Counted from the first letter of the stretch, positions 20,335 through 32,379 are shown. The stretch: DNA of 64,000 nucleotides from Acheta domesticus (GCA_031308135.1 JAHLJT010008756.1:135300949-135364948); one strand, 5' to 3'. Program-made: numbers and translations. Notes: generated by a model not told the origin, from the sequence alone.

Positions 20335-21695
20335 ATACTACATTATGAAACGATGATGTAATGATGGATATCAATACACGAGTGTGATATTACGATACGG
20401 GCGAGGATTCGAGTGAGTATCGTCAACTTCACGAGTGTATTAATACCCATTACATCATGTTTCATACGGCTGCTTTGCAACGTATGGTAACTTTTATGAG
20501 TGACACTTACATTGAATCGTTTCGTGGCAATTGACATGCAGGATTAAGCCAAGGCCACCTCGCGGACAGCTCCCATATCCACCGCAGGGGGCTTTGTTTT
20601 ATGAGTATCATCAACGAGTTAGAGATACATAGAGAGGCAATAGCGTCGCCATCTTTGAAACAGTAGAGTCACTCTTCGCCATGTTAAAAGGTGCCAAACG
20701 TCAAAGAAGCGGGGAAGAGAAATGTTTGCTCGTTGGAAACATTTTTGCAGGTTGATGTAGTATTATATTGCGGAGTCGTTACATATAACGCGAGATAGTG
20801 AATGTTCTGTTGTAGCACCTCTAGTTTTAGAACTAATTTCATTTAAGATAAAAATATTTCATCAATGTGGAAGTTCTGCAATGTTAACTTTTTTCAATTT
20901 TCGAAATTATAACTACTTCACTGGAAATGAGACTATCACAATCCGTTTTATCTTTCTTTGATACATACGAGGAGTATATTTAAAGGGAAAAAATAGTAGC
21001 TCTCTTTTATAAAATAATTGTATTAAAATTTTCTACATTTTACGAAATGCGCCAAAACTACTCATATTTTCGAAAAATTGTACATGACTATTTTAAGATC
21101 CGTGTTTGAAGAACAGAGATTTTTAAGGAAAAATCTCAGTTCATCAATATTGTAGTTGTTGGAAGACGCCTTCGATAACCAAGTTTGATCCAAAAACTTG
21201 AAGCCATCTTTGAGAACATTTTGAAAATATTTTTGACAGTTCATAGAAAGTACCTCCAAATCAAAATATCCATTTCAAACTCGCAGAGACTCGAGTTACT
21301 TTAAAATGATCGGAGTGTATCAATTTTTGAGAAAATCGCGTGAACGGTTTAGGCACTAGCGTTGACCACAGACTGACGGACAGACTGACGTTTTGCTTGC
21401 TATCAATCGATTTTTTCGGTATCAAAACATGAATTGTGACTACACAACGTGTTAAAGAAAGTAATTCACTACATATAGGAATAACAGACTGAAGACAGGG
21501 CTAATACAGCACCATGATGATCATCACGCCATGACGCCTTAAAACATGGCGGTCCATATTTCACGAATATCACGTAAGGAGCGCTGAAATAAGTCTGTTT
21601 GCCTCTCTACGTATCTCCAGCTCGTTGAGTATCTTTATACAACGGGTTGCAGCCATCAAATGACAGCATTGTAGAATGGGAGTAAAAAAAATAAT
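20335..21695. repeat. Interspersed repeat Q, copy A, interrupted by an R copy
   Basis: The head (20335-20600: attatgaaacgatg..., attgaatcgtttcgtggc, gccacct.gcggac) and the tail (gcagccatcaaatgacagca at about 21650) are both matched by copy B at 55295-55835. In copy B they lie about 500 bp apart, against about 1.3 kb here. Inside, atcaacgagttagagatac (20612) and its near mirror gtatctccagctcgttgag (21610) face each other. The extra length is an R copy. Confidence 0.6.
20860..21490 (-). repeat. Family R copy, minus orientation
   Basis: On the minus strand: gatcggggaa-type text is replaced, but cagtctgtccgtcagtctgt, ggtcaacgctagtgcctaaa, accgttcacgcgattttctc and caaaaattgatacactccg keep the family order. 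It ends with cctatatgtagtgaattac. Confidence 0.65.
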
Positions 21696-21742
21696 AAAAC
21701 GCCGCCACAGCATATGTCTCGGAAGGCAGAGATGGTTCAGAC

Positions 21743-21895
21743 TGCAGATGTGTTCTTAGCTACGGCCTCTATGGATGGCATATTCATTGAATATTCTTCA
21801 TGTTCGTTGAGTAAACACGAAGAGAAAAGAGCATCCTTTGGCAACCTCGCACGTGCCCTCTTCCCAAGCTGTCTCCGCGCAGTGCTCAGGTCGAC
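21743..21895. repeat. Direct repeat D, copy 1 (uninterrupted)
   Basis: Runs cagatgtgttcttagctac ... agtaaacacgaagagaaaag ... ggcaacctcgcacgtgccct ... cgcgcagtgctcagg without a break. Copy 2 has the same two blocks split by an insertion (22311-22402 and 23168-23240), so this copy works as a related empty site. Confidence 0.7.
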
Positions 21896-22402
21896 TTCAT
21901 AGTTATTATTTCAGATGGAATATTTCATTATTGTTTTCTTGTCTAATCCATTTTTACAAATTAATGCTAGAAATCACTGAATGTGAAATGTTGACTGCAG
22001 TATTGAAAATATCTTCTAAATTATCATGCCTGCCGCTTTCTTTTGCCCGATACATTGAACATATTTTTAGTTTCATTCCTTGCTTCAGATTTCTCTTCTT
22101 CAAAATAGCCTGTTGGTAATCCTGTGTTTTCAAATGACCTCATCTTTTGTCTGGAAACGGAGCGGTATCAGACTGGTTGCAAACGAAGCTTTAAAATGAT
22201 TGGCGGAAGTAGATATCTAGTTTTTTCTTCAACATTGATCAGCCAAACGGTCCTCATAATCGTAACTACAAATAATTTCCGCATTGAAATGGCTAACATT
22301 AACATATGACAGATGTGTTCTTAGCTACAGCCACTACGGATGGCATATTCATGGAGTATTCCCTCATGTTCCATTCGTTGAGTAAACACGTAGAGAAAAG
22401 AG

Positions 22403-23167
22403 CTTCTAACTGTTCAAAGGGATCCAACAAAAGATTTTGGACAGTCAAATTTTATTAAAACATATCAAACACTTACATACAACTTGCACTTGTGGCTACA
22501 AGGTTTCATCCTCTTGGTTTGAACGTGTAACAATATTCGTCATAGAAATTCAACATCAAGTTGCTTGAGTTTTTAATTCATATTTCTGGATCTAAAATCT
22601 TATGTTGAGACACACTTTGTCGGCCTCCTTGTTTACGATTCATTTCGTAAAAGTATGTAAATACTTCCTTGAAATGTAAGTACAGTACTTGATCTTGTTT
22701 CGGAATATTAATATAAACTTATGAGCAACAACTTACTATATCTCTTAAAGTATGTACAAGTTGATTTCCTTTTTCTCTATTTTAACAATTTTTAATGTAT
22801 ATCTTTCTCATAATTTTAGTTGTTGAAGTATATGTTTATTGGCCTGAAGATGAAGGTACAATCATCCTTCGAAACGCAGCCACAAGTGCAAGGTTTGTAA
22901 TGTAAAGTGTTTTAATATGTTTTAATAAAATTTGACTGTCCAAAATTTTTGTTGTATCCCTTTGAACTGTTAGATTAAGTCTATGTGACAGTCTTCGTAA
23001 AAGAATTTCAAGATAATTTACCACCTATTCCAATGCCACAAGTGCAAGTTTGTAATGTAAAGTGTTTTAATATGTTTTAATAAAATTTGACTGTCCAAAA
23101 TTGTGCGTTGGATCCCTTTGAACTGTTAGATTAAGTCTATGTGACAGCCTTTATAAAAGAATTTCAA
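22403..23167. mobile_element. Penelope-like insertion: inverted arm, middle, and two direct arms
   Basis: The block gccacaagtgcaa ... aataaaatttgactgtccaa ... cctttgaactgttagatta occurs on the plus strand at about 22878-22985 and again at about 23035-23140. It is inverted at 22405-22500 (taactgttcaaagggatcc ... cttgcacttgtggc). Both plus copies end in aagaatttcaag. Comparison with repeat D copy 1 places the insertion between aaaagagcttc and aaacgagcgtc, an imperfect 11-bp duplication. No reverse transcriptase or GIY-YIG frame is present. Confidence 0.65.
22844..22877 (+). ncRNA. Hammerhead-like motif, altered cleavage triplet
   Basis: CTGAAGA (22844-22850), one extra T, stem II GAAGG/CCTTC with a 9-base loop, GAAAC (22871-22875), then GCA where GTC is expected. 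GCCA after it pairs with TGGC before the core. The changed triplet makes this copy likely inactive. Confidence 0.4.
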
Positions 23168-23240
23168 GAAACGAGCGTCGTTTGGCAACGTCGCACATGC
23201 ACTCTGCCCAAGCCGCCCCGCGCCGTGTGCGGGTCGATTT

Positions 23241-24430
23241 CCATCATGCATTCTTTACCTCGCGCGGCGCTCGACTTTTGTGAGCAGGGAAATGCAGTCT
23301 GGCGCCCTCCTGCATCAAATTCCTCTCTTCTCAGTTTCCTTTTGATCCTCGCAAATATTGTTTGTGAGTGTCCAATGATTTTATGACCCTCTGCATTGGT
23401 TTGTGCTCTTTTCAGTCCGGCTAAACTGACTGAGATAGCGAAGAGAAACTTCGAAACTTTAATTTTGAGCGACAATTTTGCGAAATTATTTTTATCACGA
23501 TGGAGGGAAAATTATATTAATTCGTAACTACAAGCATGAGTCAAACTGGCTCCGCCTCATTAATTTTCTACAAAATCCCTAGAATTCCGTGAATCTCATT
23601 AAGGGGACCCGGAAGGCCCTGATACCTCCAATGTTAAATTCAAGGAACATTTTGTTCCAAACTATATACAATAGAAGATTGATTTTTTTACTGTAGTTTC
23701 TTGGCTATATTTTAAATGTTTCCTCACAGGATTTTAAGAAACTTCAATTTTTGTTGGAGAGATGAATTTTTAAATGTGTAGAATATTTACATCTACATTT
23801 TATATTTATAATAAACATAATTTGTTTAAATAATAAGATATAATAAAAAGGCTATGATAAAATTTGTAGCTTGACTTGGCGAAGAATGTCCAAAATTAGA
23901 AGTCATTAGCTCTAACAGTTTAGGAAATAATGTTTCTTGTACACCAAAAAATAAACTTACGGGAATCATGCTTGAAAATTCCGAGAACTGCTTCACTTAT
24001 TGTGTTCGATGTGGAAACAAAAATCAACGCAATGAGCAAACACACTTTCACTAACCTAAACATAAATACAGCATTCTTTTAGAACTTTCTCATTCGAGAA
24101 CGGAACTGCTAATGACAAAATTTGGCAGGAGCGGCGCCGACGGCCTGGCAAACGAACGTTATTTCAAAGAGGTCCGTTGGCAGCCGAAGGTTAGCAGTTA
24201 AGGTCACGCTCGGTGTCAGATTTTACTTCAAGGCAAAGGAGAAAATTATTTCGACTGTTTGTGTAGAGTGTCAGGATATAAAACAATTTTGAAAGGGACC
24301 TAACTCCTACAGCGCACGATGCCCTGAAGGGGAGTGTGGTGTCAGTCAGCCAATGAGAACAAGCGACGACCACGTGCATTTGTTTACGTGCTGAGTAAAG
24401 TTAGAGCGAGCGGACCTTAGTAGTCAGGGA
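23241..24430. other. No gene seen
   Basis: AT-rich with a modest GC patch at 24125-24190. The frames at 23141-23475 overlap repeat D and its flank and have no known relatives. Confidence 0.45.
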
Positions 24431-25450
24431 ACTCTGATGGCAAGTTTTCGGGGCAGTACCCCAACAAACGGACCACGGGCCGCATGTGATCTTTCTATCT
24501 TCTTTGTCCTGTTATCACTAGAGACCGGAGTTTTATGTAGTTACATATTTTTTGTCTTTCTACTTATCGTTCTCAAAATTGTAATCTTGGCTAATCATAG
24601 CCCTCTTAACACAATATTGAATTTTTTCTTTACACATTTTTACATATTTAGTACTATATTACATATTTACTTATTTTGCTCTTTTCACAATATATTTTCT
24701 TATTTTATCAATTTTCTTCTATTTAATTCCATATTTTTTATGAAAAGAATATATTTTTTTAAATATCAGCATTTTATCCTACATTATTGAGAAAATCTGG
24801 GTGTCCAAAGCATCATTGACACCGCATTTTGTGATCTGTAACCTTAATTTCGGAGAAAAATTTGCGATCACTGACGTGTAACACTTCGATGAAGATGCTA
24901 CAGTGTATGTTTGCTGGTCGTAAATCTCGCCAGTTTTCTGCGATGGCTTCTTTTGTGATTAGTCCAGCTGCTAAGCTACGGTCCTGGATTACAATAGATG
25001 AAGCTTTTACTACTGACGAGAAAGTTGTATAATGTAAAGTGGCAGTTTTATAAATTTAATTTCGTATAACGAAAATGTATTTTATTATTAGTGTATTTTA
25101 ATATTACATATTATATTTGATTTTACATATTTATTACATATTCTTACTGTTTTCATTACATATTTATGTACATATTTTGACGTTTTATACTACATATTTT
25201 TCCGGTCTGTAATTATCACCCAGTACTGACACACACCTACCCTACCGCTTATGTCGGGAGACCAATCGGGAGTTTAGAGCTTGTCCTGAGTGAGGCGGTC
25301 CTCGCATGGGGAACACCTCGCATGCCGACTGGTGGATATTCACCAAATATTACGTTCCAACAAGGCAGGAATACCTCCACCTCCCGCCCCCCCCCTAGCA
25401 CTAACACTCGCGAATCCTAATAACCCTATTTTTCGACGCGACTGAAAACA
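24430..25450 (+). mobile_element. SINE copy interrupted by a hAT element
   Basis: The left part (24430-24518) carries cagtacccc, aacaaacggaccacggg and ttgtcctgttatcac. The right part (25219-25450) resumes with acacacctaccct, gggagaccaatcggga, agagcttgtcctg and cacctcccgc. Removing the insertion and one duplication restores the SINE order. Confidence 0.75.
24519..25211. mobile_element. hAT-type non-autonomous element nested in a SINE (693 bp)
   Basis: The left end is TAGAGACCGGAGTTTTATG. The reverse complement of the right end is TACAGACCGGAAAAATATG. Flanks are GTTATCAC (24511-24518) and ATTATCAC (25212-25219). Repeated tacatattt words crowd both sub-terminal regions. A plus frame of 117 codons across the left part has no transposase features. 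Confidence 0.8.
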
Positions 25451-25614
25451 TTAAACGTTCACCCATTCGCCATGCAGGATAATTCATTTCCAGACCACGA
25501 TCGTTCTGTGTCCGGAAGAGTCTTGGCGCGGCCAACGCGCAGGATTCACTAATTATTTTGTGTTAGTCCCATAAGTGTTAGGTGCTTGTTTATTCAGGAG
25601 GTGGCGGTCTCCCA

Positions 25615-26180
25615 TCCCGTTATACCGGGAGAGATGGCTCAGTGCATCAACCTGATGTCACTGCAGTCCCTCTGACCGAGAGGTCCTTCGGTCGAGTCAC
25701 GATGGATTTTCGACAAAACTTGTCATCTACGTCGAATTCAGTCGCTGTCTGGAGGAGAATTCTAGCGGCCGGCTGCTCTGATCGGTAGTTTTCCGTGGAT
25801 TCTCCGGTCAACAACCAGGCGAATGCCTGAGCAGTACCCTAACAAACGGGCCACGGACCGCGCGCGATCTTTCCTTCCTCTTCCTTGTCCTATCCTCTCC
25901 TCTTACACACACACAATTACACTAACATGCACTACACTAACACACATGCCGGGAGACCGGTCGGGAGCTTAAAGCTTGTCCCGGCTGGGGCGGTGCCCCG
26001 CTGGTGGGAGATACCTGGTTGAGGGAAACCCCGCCAGTCGACGGTAGGTTGGCGCCAGATCTCGCCATCCAGCGGGGAAAAGATCATCGCCACATCACGA
26101 GAAAAACACGCACTACAATTACGGAAGTAATTACCTAAGCAGTTGACGCGCCCGGAAACACGAATCAATCAATCAATCGA
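25615..26180 (+). mobile_element. tRNA-derived SINE with ATCA tail, best copy
   Basis: The head gagatggctcagtgcatcaa is a pol III A box of the tRNA type. ggtcgagtcacg is the damaged B box, intact as ggttcgagtcc in the 14.2-kb copy. The body is about 400 bp: gtcgaattcagtcgctgtct, ggccggctgctctgatcggt, caggcgaatgcctgagcagt, gggccacggaccgcgcgcg, agaccggtcgggagcttaaa, cagatctcgccatccagcgg. A cgcgcccggaaacacg block and a (aatc)4 tail close it. Such SINEs are copied by LINE enzymes and encode no protein. Confidence 0.9.
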
Positions 26181-26199
26181 TCCACCGCGTTATGAAGTG

Positions 26200-26495
26200 A
26201 GATCCTACGCATCGACTTGCGGGGTTTCCTCCACCGCGTTTCTATCTCAACAGGGCACAACCCCAGCGATGAGAAGCTCCAAGCTTTCGACATGTCACAC
26301 AGTGCGGTGTCCGTGCGCGTGCGTGAGAGTGGGGACGGCATAAGGTTGTTGAAGGAAAGGCCTGTTGTTAGCCCACTGCTCCGGAATTCGCCTGGTATTG
26401 ATAGGAGAATCATCGTAACACCATCATCGGGGCAAGAGACTACTAGAATTCTCCTCTGCACAGCGGCTGAATTGGACGTAGCCGTGTAGCTGGTG
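26200..26495 (-). mobile_element. Diverged SINE fragment
   Basis: On the minus strand gaggagaattctagtagtct, a gatgatg.. stretch, caataccaggcgaattccgg and agcagtgggctaacaac keep the order of the SINE body. Confidence 0.6.
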
Positions 26496-27150
26496 AGGAA
26501 GTCCGCCATCGGCGAGAGTGGTGTCTCGGGGGCCAGGCGCTGGAGGGGCGGTGGAGGCCTCTGCCAGGTGCCGGAGGCAAGGGCGCGACCGGCCTCCCTC
26601 GGGACCTGCGAATTGCTTCGCCGCCCCCCCCTCTCGGCTGGTGGCCAAGCTCTGCTCACATTATAGCCGCTACGTCTTTACAGCACGGTTGTAAAAAACG
26701 TACTCCGCCTTCAGCTTACATTGCTGGCAACAGTTCTTTATTTTCTCTTTAAAGAATTTTTGTTGCGCTTGAAGTGCTTGTGCTCTGTTTTCATGGCTTA
26801 ATGAGACAAGAGAAACACATAAAAGTGAACCGTAGGAATCTCTGTACACATCTTTCAAAGTTGACGTTGACGGCTGGATAATATTAGCTCTCTTGATTCA
26901 AGGAGCTGTAGTACAAACTAGAGTTATACTGTGTAAACACTTTTTTAGAACTGCAAATACACAAAGATACATAAGTCAAAAGTAAAAGAAAATCGTAATG
27001 TTCAGTTGAGTTATAAGGGAAAAGACGCTTTATGGTTTCAGTTAATCCTGTAGAATACAGACTTTTTTACTTTCTCGCATTTTACTTACGTTGTGTGAAG
27101 AAAATATTGTAATATTGTTAACATCGAGGGTTTTTTTGACAGAAAAAAAA
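26496..27150. other. No gene seen; GC-rich then AT-rich
   Basis: 26500-26650 is GC-rich (ggaggggcggtggagg and following), adjoining the SINE. The rest is AT-rich with short frames only. Confidence 0.4.
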
Positions 27151-27179
27151 TTATTGCGAGTCCCTGATATCCATCAAGT

Positions 27180-28510
27180 GAATACTTCTTGTTATTATGT
27201 CAAAAACAACTTTTTTTAACACGTTTTGTAGTCAGGATCACGATTTTTGGTCCTTAATACCGAAAAATCAGTTAACGTCAAAAGTTCATTGTGCATCCGT
27301 CTGTCTGCATGTGAACAACGCTAGAGGCAAACGCTAGGGGACTTGCTAAAAAAAATGATATTCCCCGATCGATCTGGCCGATTCCGCATCCTCTTGAATT
27401 CGATGTTTGGGGGTACATCAGCGATATTTTCAAAATTTCTAAACAATGGCTCCAAATTCTTTGCAGCCTACGTCCTACGTCCGTACACGTCCGTAAACCA
27501 TTCTGTCGATATATCATTGCACTCCGAAATTTACAAAATTGCAAAATTTATTCATTTTTTGACGTCTTCCTCCAACTTCAATATCACAGATAAGCATTTT
27601 CCTTTCTGTAATCTGTTCTTCAAACTTAGATCTTTAACTGTGGTCATGTACAATTTTTTCAAAATATGAGTAGTTTTCGTGAAATTTGAGTGTTATTAAG
27701 TCAATAATCACTAGTAGTGCTATTACAACACCTCATACATTCTTGCATTATACATAAATTCGAAAATTCATATAGTTGAACTAAAATTTGACGTGCATCA
27801 TACACTTAATCGTTCATTGTTCTATCCTTGGAAAGTATTTGATGAAAAAAAATTGGAGCAGTTTTTGAGAAAATGTTTTATAAATTGCGTTAATTTCAAC
27901 CTACAATTACGCAAAAACTACTACATTTAAAAAGTTGAACCTGATATTTTTTAAATAGCTGTATTTTAGAATAGATTTTGTTTAAGACAAAAATTTCTAG
28001 TTTCAACTTTCCATTTTTAAAATGTTAAGTTTTTGCAATTTTGGAAAGAGTACACCGAATATTGGTTTAGAGGTGAATTGGTTTAGTGGTGAAACATTGT
28101 TGACAATGACAACACCTGTGATCATTTAATTGAGTACACCAAAATTGAGACTAGTACATTTTTACCGTCTTTTGATTGAGACGAGGAGAAAATTTAATGA
28201 AAAAAATTGGAGCCATTTTTGAGAAAAAAAGTTGTATTAAAAAAATGTTTGTATTTCACTCGCACTTACGCAAAAACTACTCATATTTTCGAAGATGCCG
28301 CATGACCTTATTTCAATATGTGTTTCTAAAGAACAGATTGCACTTAGGAAGAAAATATTAAGTTGTAAAATTTTGTAATCGTAAAACACAAAGATGGGCT
28401 TTATCCGATAGACATAGTTGATTGTATTTTGTCTTGGTGGAAATTATACTTTTCATTAACTTGAACTTTAGTTTCCATTTATTTAACAACAATGCTTAAG
28501 AAAAGTATGA
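27180..28510 (+). repeat. Family R, longest uninterrupted copy
   Basis: Markers in order: aacacgttttgtagtcagga, taccgaaaaatcagttaacg, tccgtctgtctgcatgtgaa, aatgatattccccgatcgat, then alternating caaaattg..aaa and ..actactcatattttcgaa phrases. It ends in a tail (28367-28510: agttgtaaaattttgtaatc ... tttccatttatttaac) that recurs at 40870-41045. The whole unit is about 1.3 kb with no protein frame. Confidence 0.7.
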
Positions 28511-29330
28511 TAGACATTTATTGACGACGTCGTGTGAATTATTTTTTTGCGCCCATTGATAGATTTTGTAAAATTAAAGTGAAGATGTGTCTTTTGTGTC
28601 AAGATTTGTGCTTTTGCAGACTACGAGACTGATTTCGGAGATCAATGGCGTTCAGTAACAATGATTAAGAAATAATGTGTAAATTGATATTGAGTACATA
28701 ATAAATAACAATTTAAAAAGAGTTATACCAAAAATCATTTGAATGTACTAATTATTTTCCCTCAGATATGTCGTCAATAATAAAATGCTAATAAAACCTA
28801 ACATTTAATTTATATTAATTTTTGTTTAAGTATATAGTATGGAAACTATGTAAATTTGCCAAGAATGAATTAAATGCAAGGATTATGGATTTACCTCCTT
28901 CGAGTATCTTAAAGACAAGTATCTTAAAGACGATAATCCATGAAGAATTCTATCAATAGGACTAATTAACAATATAACTTGTAAGGTACATTGACACTCA
29001 CAGTAATGGAACTCGAGGGAAAAGCGATAACAATCAATCAAATGGGACAGTAATTTTATTGAGAAAACTCAGTAGTATTTTTGTCTGAAAGGTCGTTTTG
29101 AAGCTTCAACTCAACTCTGCATTCAATGATTAGGTCTAAAAATTATAAAATAATTGTATCAACAATATTGAATTTACCAAAGTTGCGCCTCTTTCCTTTC
29201 CATTTGTTAACGCAATACACAGAATCTCCAGCTGTAAGAAGTATTGATATAATATTTTTCAGGCCAGTTGTGTTTCGTGTAAGGCCTCCAGATCGTAAAA
29301 ATATGGTAATTCATTCAATTTCCAGTTAGT
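28511..29330. other. AT-rich, no gene seen
   Basis: A short duplication, agtatcttaaagac, occurs twice at 28904-28931. Nothing else. Confidence 0.45.
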
Positions 29331-30545
29331 GGAGGGGCGTTCGGGGAAAACGAGTGTTGTTGGAACGTGCCCGCTTTGCTCACGTGCGGGACTCGCGTGC
29401 CGCAGGGGCAACAAGTGCACGAGATGAATTACGGATGAAATGTGACCGAACGCTAGCGGAACTTGTTCCAGCCGAGGTAACTAACAGTTCGGAACCCAGA
29501 GGGCGAGTTGGAGGTGATTCTAGATAGCGGCCTGATATTACGTACTTTAAACGATTATTTTCGCAGATTCTTGACATTCTCGAAAGAACATTTTGGACGT
29601 GAAACGTCGTTAAGGTCACGCCGAAACTTAAGGGTATCAGAACTGATACCAGCGTCTGGTTAGAGAAAGGGGGAGGAAAGCGAAGAGTGGGTGGGGATGC
29701 GGAGGACTGTAATGGGCCTTCTCTAACCAACGTGATGCACGCCGCGCCGGGCCGTGCTGCCCGGGACGGGGGAGAGGGATTGGGCTGGTTGATTGGATGG
29801 ACTCTGAGTTGACGGGGTAAATTAATGAAGAAATTGACCTTGCAGAAGTTTATTTTCCTTTTTGTACAGCTGTGCGGTCCTTCTGACTGGAGTGACCTGC
29901 TTTGCCTGCGTTGCCGTCTGCGTTGCGTAGTGGAGATGTTGCAGGAATACAGGTCCCGCACAGTGTGGTGTCGAGCCCGTAAACAGCCTCCCTGCAGCGC
30001 ACGCGGCCCTCCTGAGATGGGTCGGACCAGTCACGGCACCCTCAGGTGTGAGAGGCACCGTTCGGCGAAGCTCACACCGACGCACCGCACCCGCACCGAC
30101 AAATGAGCATCGTGCCGAACTGCCGCGGGCAGCGTTACGCGTTGCGCGAAGCGCAATAACTAATGGGATGCTTGATCCTCTACTGCCGAGGGCAGTGTTG
30201 CGACACGCGCGAAGCGCACTGGCTCTATACGTGGATCTCCACTGCCGAGGGCAGCTTTGAGAGATGCGCGAAGCGCACACTCGATCACGCGCAGAGAAAA
30301 ATGTGAAAAACGTTGTTCCCGGGCTCGCGGAGCGTCGACCAGTGCCAGTCTCCCTGGGAATGTGCCGTTAGAGGCTGTATAGCAGACACGGGGGGAAGGG
30401 CCTTCTGGAGGGGGTAGCAGGCCCTTCGGCGGCCTGTGGGTGGCCGCCGGGGAAGGGGGAGGCGGCGGCCGTGGGCGCGCCGGCTCCGTGCGGCGGGTGC
30501 ATGAGGAAAAGCCTGCGGGGGCTTTGCGGAGTGTACGGAACAGCG
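29331..30545. repeat. GC-rich island with a three-unit hairpin repeat
   Basis: CpG-dense over about 1.2 kb. At 30117-30280 three units of about 58-66 bp each hold a ctgccg(a/c)gggcag palindrome followed by gcgcgaagcgc, itself a small hairpin. At 29633-29650 ggtatcagaactgatacc is a perfect palindrome apart from its two-base loop. The frames of 130-193 codons here carry no known domain. Confidence 0.5.
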
Positions 30546-30549
30546 TCAA

Positions 30550-30740
30550 CAAAATTTAGATAATCCAGAACAAATTCCTAACAATCGTCACCCAAGCCCC
30601 CTGGTTTATTTCCAATAAGCAATTACACAACGAAGTTAACCTTTTAGCCTCTCTTGCCAATAATTTCTATTCAAACCTACCCCTCATCAACCAATATAGA
30701 CATATTAACATAGGTGAATGTAATGAAAACCACACTAAAA
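30550..30740 (+). pseudogene. LINE ORF2 C-terminal fragment, Jockey-like
   Basis: The frame from 30567 reads QNKFLTIVTQAPWFISNKQ and then LHNEVNLL. This is the region after the reverse transcriptase thumb in Jockey-type non-LTR elements (usual form Q-N-K-x-L-R-x-x-x-x-A-P-W-Y-V-S-N-x-T-L-H). It is disrupted soon after. Homologous to 31483-31560 of the next fragment. Confidence 0.75.
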
Positions 30741-31221
30741 TTAAAAAAATATCGTATCCACTCATTTATAAACATTTTTGCAAATATTAATGATTTTGAG
30801 TGATGCTCGGTGAGTCCCTTTATCAATTGTATTGTACATTAGATTTGGTTTATAGTTAATTAGGTTTAAGTCAACAAACAAATGGAGAGTTGTATGTAAT
30901 AAACTGAACTTTGTACACCAACCTTATATAAAATAAAATTTAAAAAACAGAATTTTGTATTGAAACGACAATATCCGTATTATCTTGCCGTAATAACTCC
31001 TTATCAGCGTGATTCGTATTTACGAATGTGAATTTGTAAGAGAGTTTAATTCACTCTGAAAAATATCAATTTACAATTAACCATCGATCTCGACAAACTT
31101 AACACAAACACGCGAACTAACGCGCCATCAGGGCTGCGCCACCGCGATGATGTGTTCGAGTCAGATGACTGATATCCCCTTGAATTTCCTTTGCCGGCGA
31201 GCGGGTCGGCTCTTCTATCAC

Positions 31222-31760
31222 TCCTTGGTCTCCTCTGAACTCATCTATTCGTTATCTCGGCGTTCTGATGGACACAAGACTAAATTGGCACAGTCACATC
31301 TCGTCCAAAGTAATTGAAGCCAATAGAAGGTTAGCTATTTTACGTCCGATTCTCAACCGTAACTCTTCTCTAAAAATATCTACAAATATATTCTTCGGCC
31401 AATATTAACATACGCATGCCCTGTTTGGATTTCAGCTGCCCCAACCACATTAAATAAGTTACAAATCTTCCAAAACAAAATTTTAAGAATAACAGTAAAT
31501 GCCCCCTGGTTTGTCAGCAATAAGACCCTTCACAACGATCTTGCAATAGAACCAATTACTTCCTTTATTACAAAGCTGGCACATAATGATTTCAATAATT
31601 TAAATCATGTACAAGAAGCAGTCACTTACGAAATAGGAACCGATCAGCCCTCTCTCTCCCACCTAAGAAACAGACTCCCATTCCATATTTTCCTTCAATA
31701 TCTGACATTAGATAAGGCAAGAACATTTCTAGCAATTATCTGTTCCTCCCATCGAATTTC
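31222..31760 (+). pseudogene. LINE ORF2 C-terminal fragment, Jockey-like, second copy
   Basis: It begins SIRYLGVLMDTRLNWHSHI, the K/R-Y-L-G-V-x-x-D block of non-LTR reverse transcriptases. It breaks near 31385 by a small deletion and resumes RPILTYACPVWISAAPTTL, then FQNKILRITVNAPWFVSN and KTLHNDLAIEP. Conservation to about 31700 supports orientation. It has no catalytic YADD block, so it is a 5'-truncated insertion. Confidence 0.85.
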
Positions 31761-32379
31761 CTTTTTAATTCTGTCATTGCTCTAACATAATTCCCTCGCA
31801 ATAACCCTGGTTTAAGGTATAACACATGAAATCACAATCAGGGTGGTAACAAGAAGTTACCCCCTTCACACTTTCCTGATACAAAGTTGCTCGGCCAATC
31901 AACTGAAGAGCCTCACGTCTGAACGTTGTACTGTGTGTAAATGTAAAATAAAATTAATTAAAAAAAGAGCGGGTTGGCGGGGGGGGGGCGCTGCCCTGAT
32001 TAGCCAAATCCGGCGCCCTCACCTCTTTCCATCGGAGCAACTCGCGGCTCCAATGGTGCGCTTGTCCGCGTGTTTCTTTATGGAGTTTGTCGAGATCAAT
32101 GCTTAATTGTAAGTTGATATTTTTCAGACTGAATTCAACACGCTTACACATTCACAATTATCACGCTATAAACTATTTCGAAGGGAAAATATTGAATGAA
32201 AGTTTCACTTACGTTTATTTAAAGAAAATTAGCAATGTTAAAATATTAACATTTGAATCGTATTATATATAAAAGTAAATTGATATATTTTCACTAATTC
32301 CAACGAACATTTCAAAATTAATTTCAAAACAATTCAGAGTAAAATTTTATTATTTTGAATGGCATTTCAATTATAGCAT
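31761..32379. other. No gene seen
   Basis: Probable LINE 3' flank followed by AT-rich text. A ggcggggggggggcgctgcc patch lies at 31976-31996. Confidence 0.4.

Larger units (their letters stand above)
22311..23240. repeat. Direct repeat D, copy 2, split by an insertion
   Basis: The first block is 22311-22402 (cagatgtgttcttagctaca ... agagaaaagagc). The second is about 23168-23240 (gtttggcaacgtcgcacatg...). The 765 bp between them are the retroelement described next. Confidence 0.65.

Noticed and set aside
29578..29640. gaaacgtc at 29600 as another hammerhead
   Set aside because: No CUGANGA upstream at the right spacing and no stem II.
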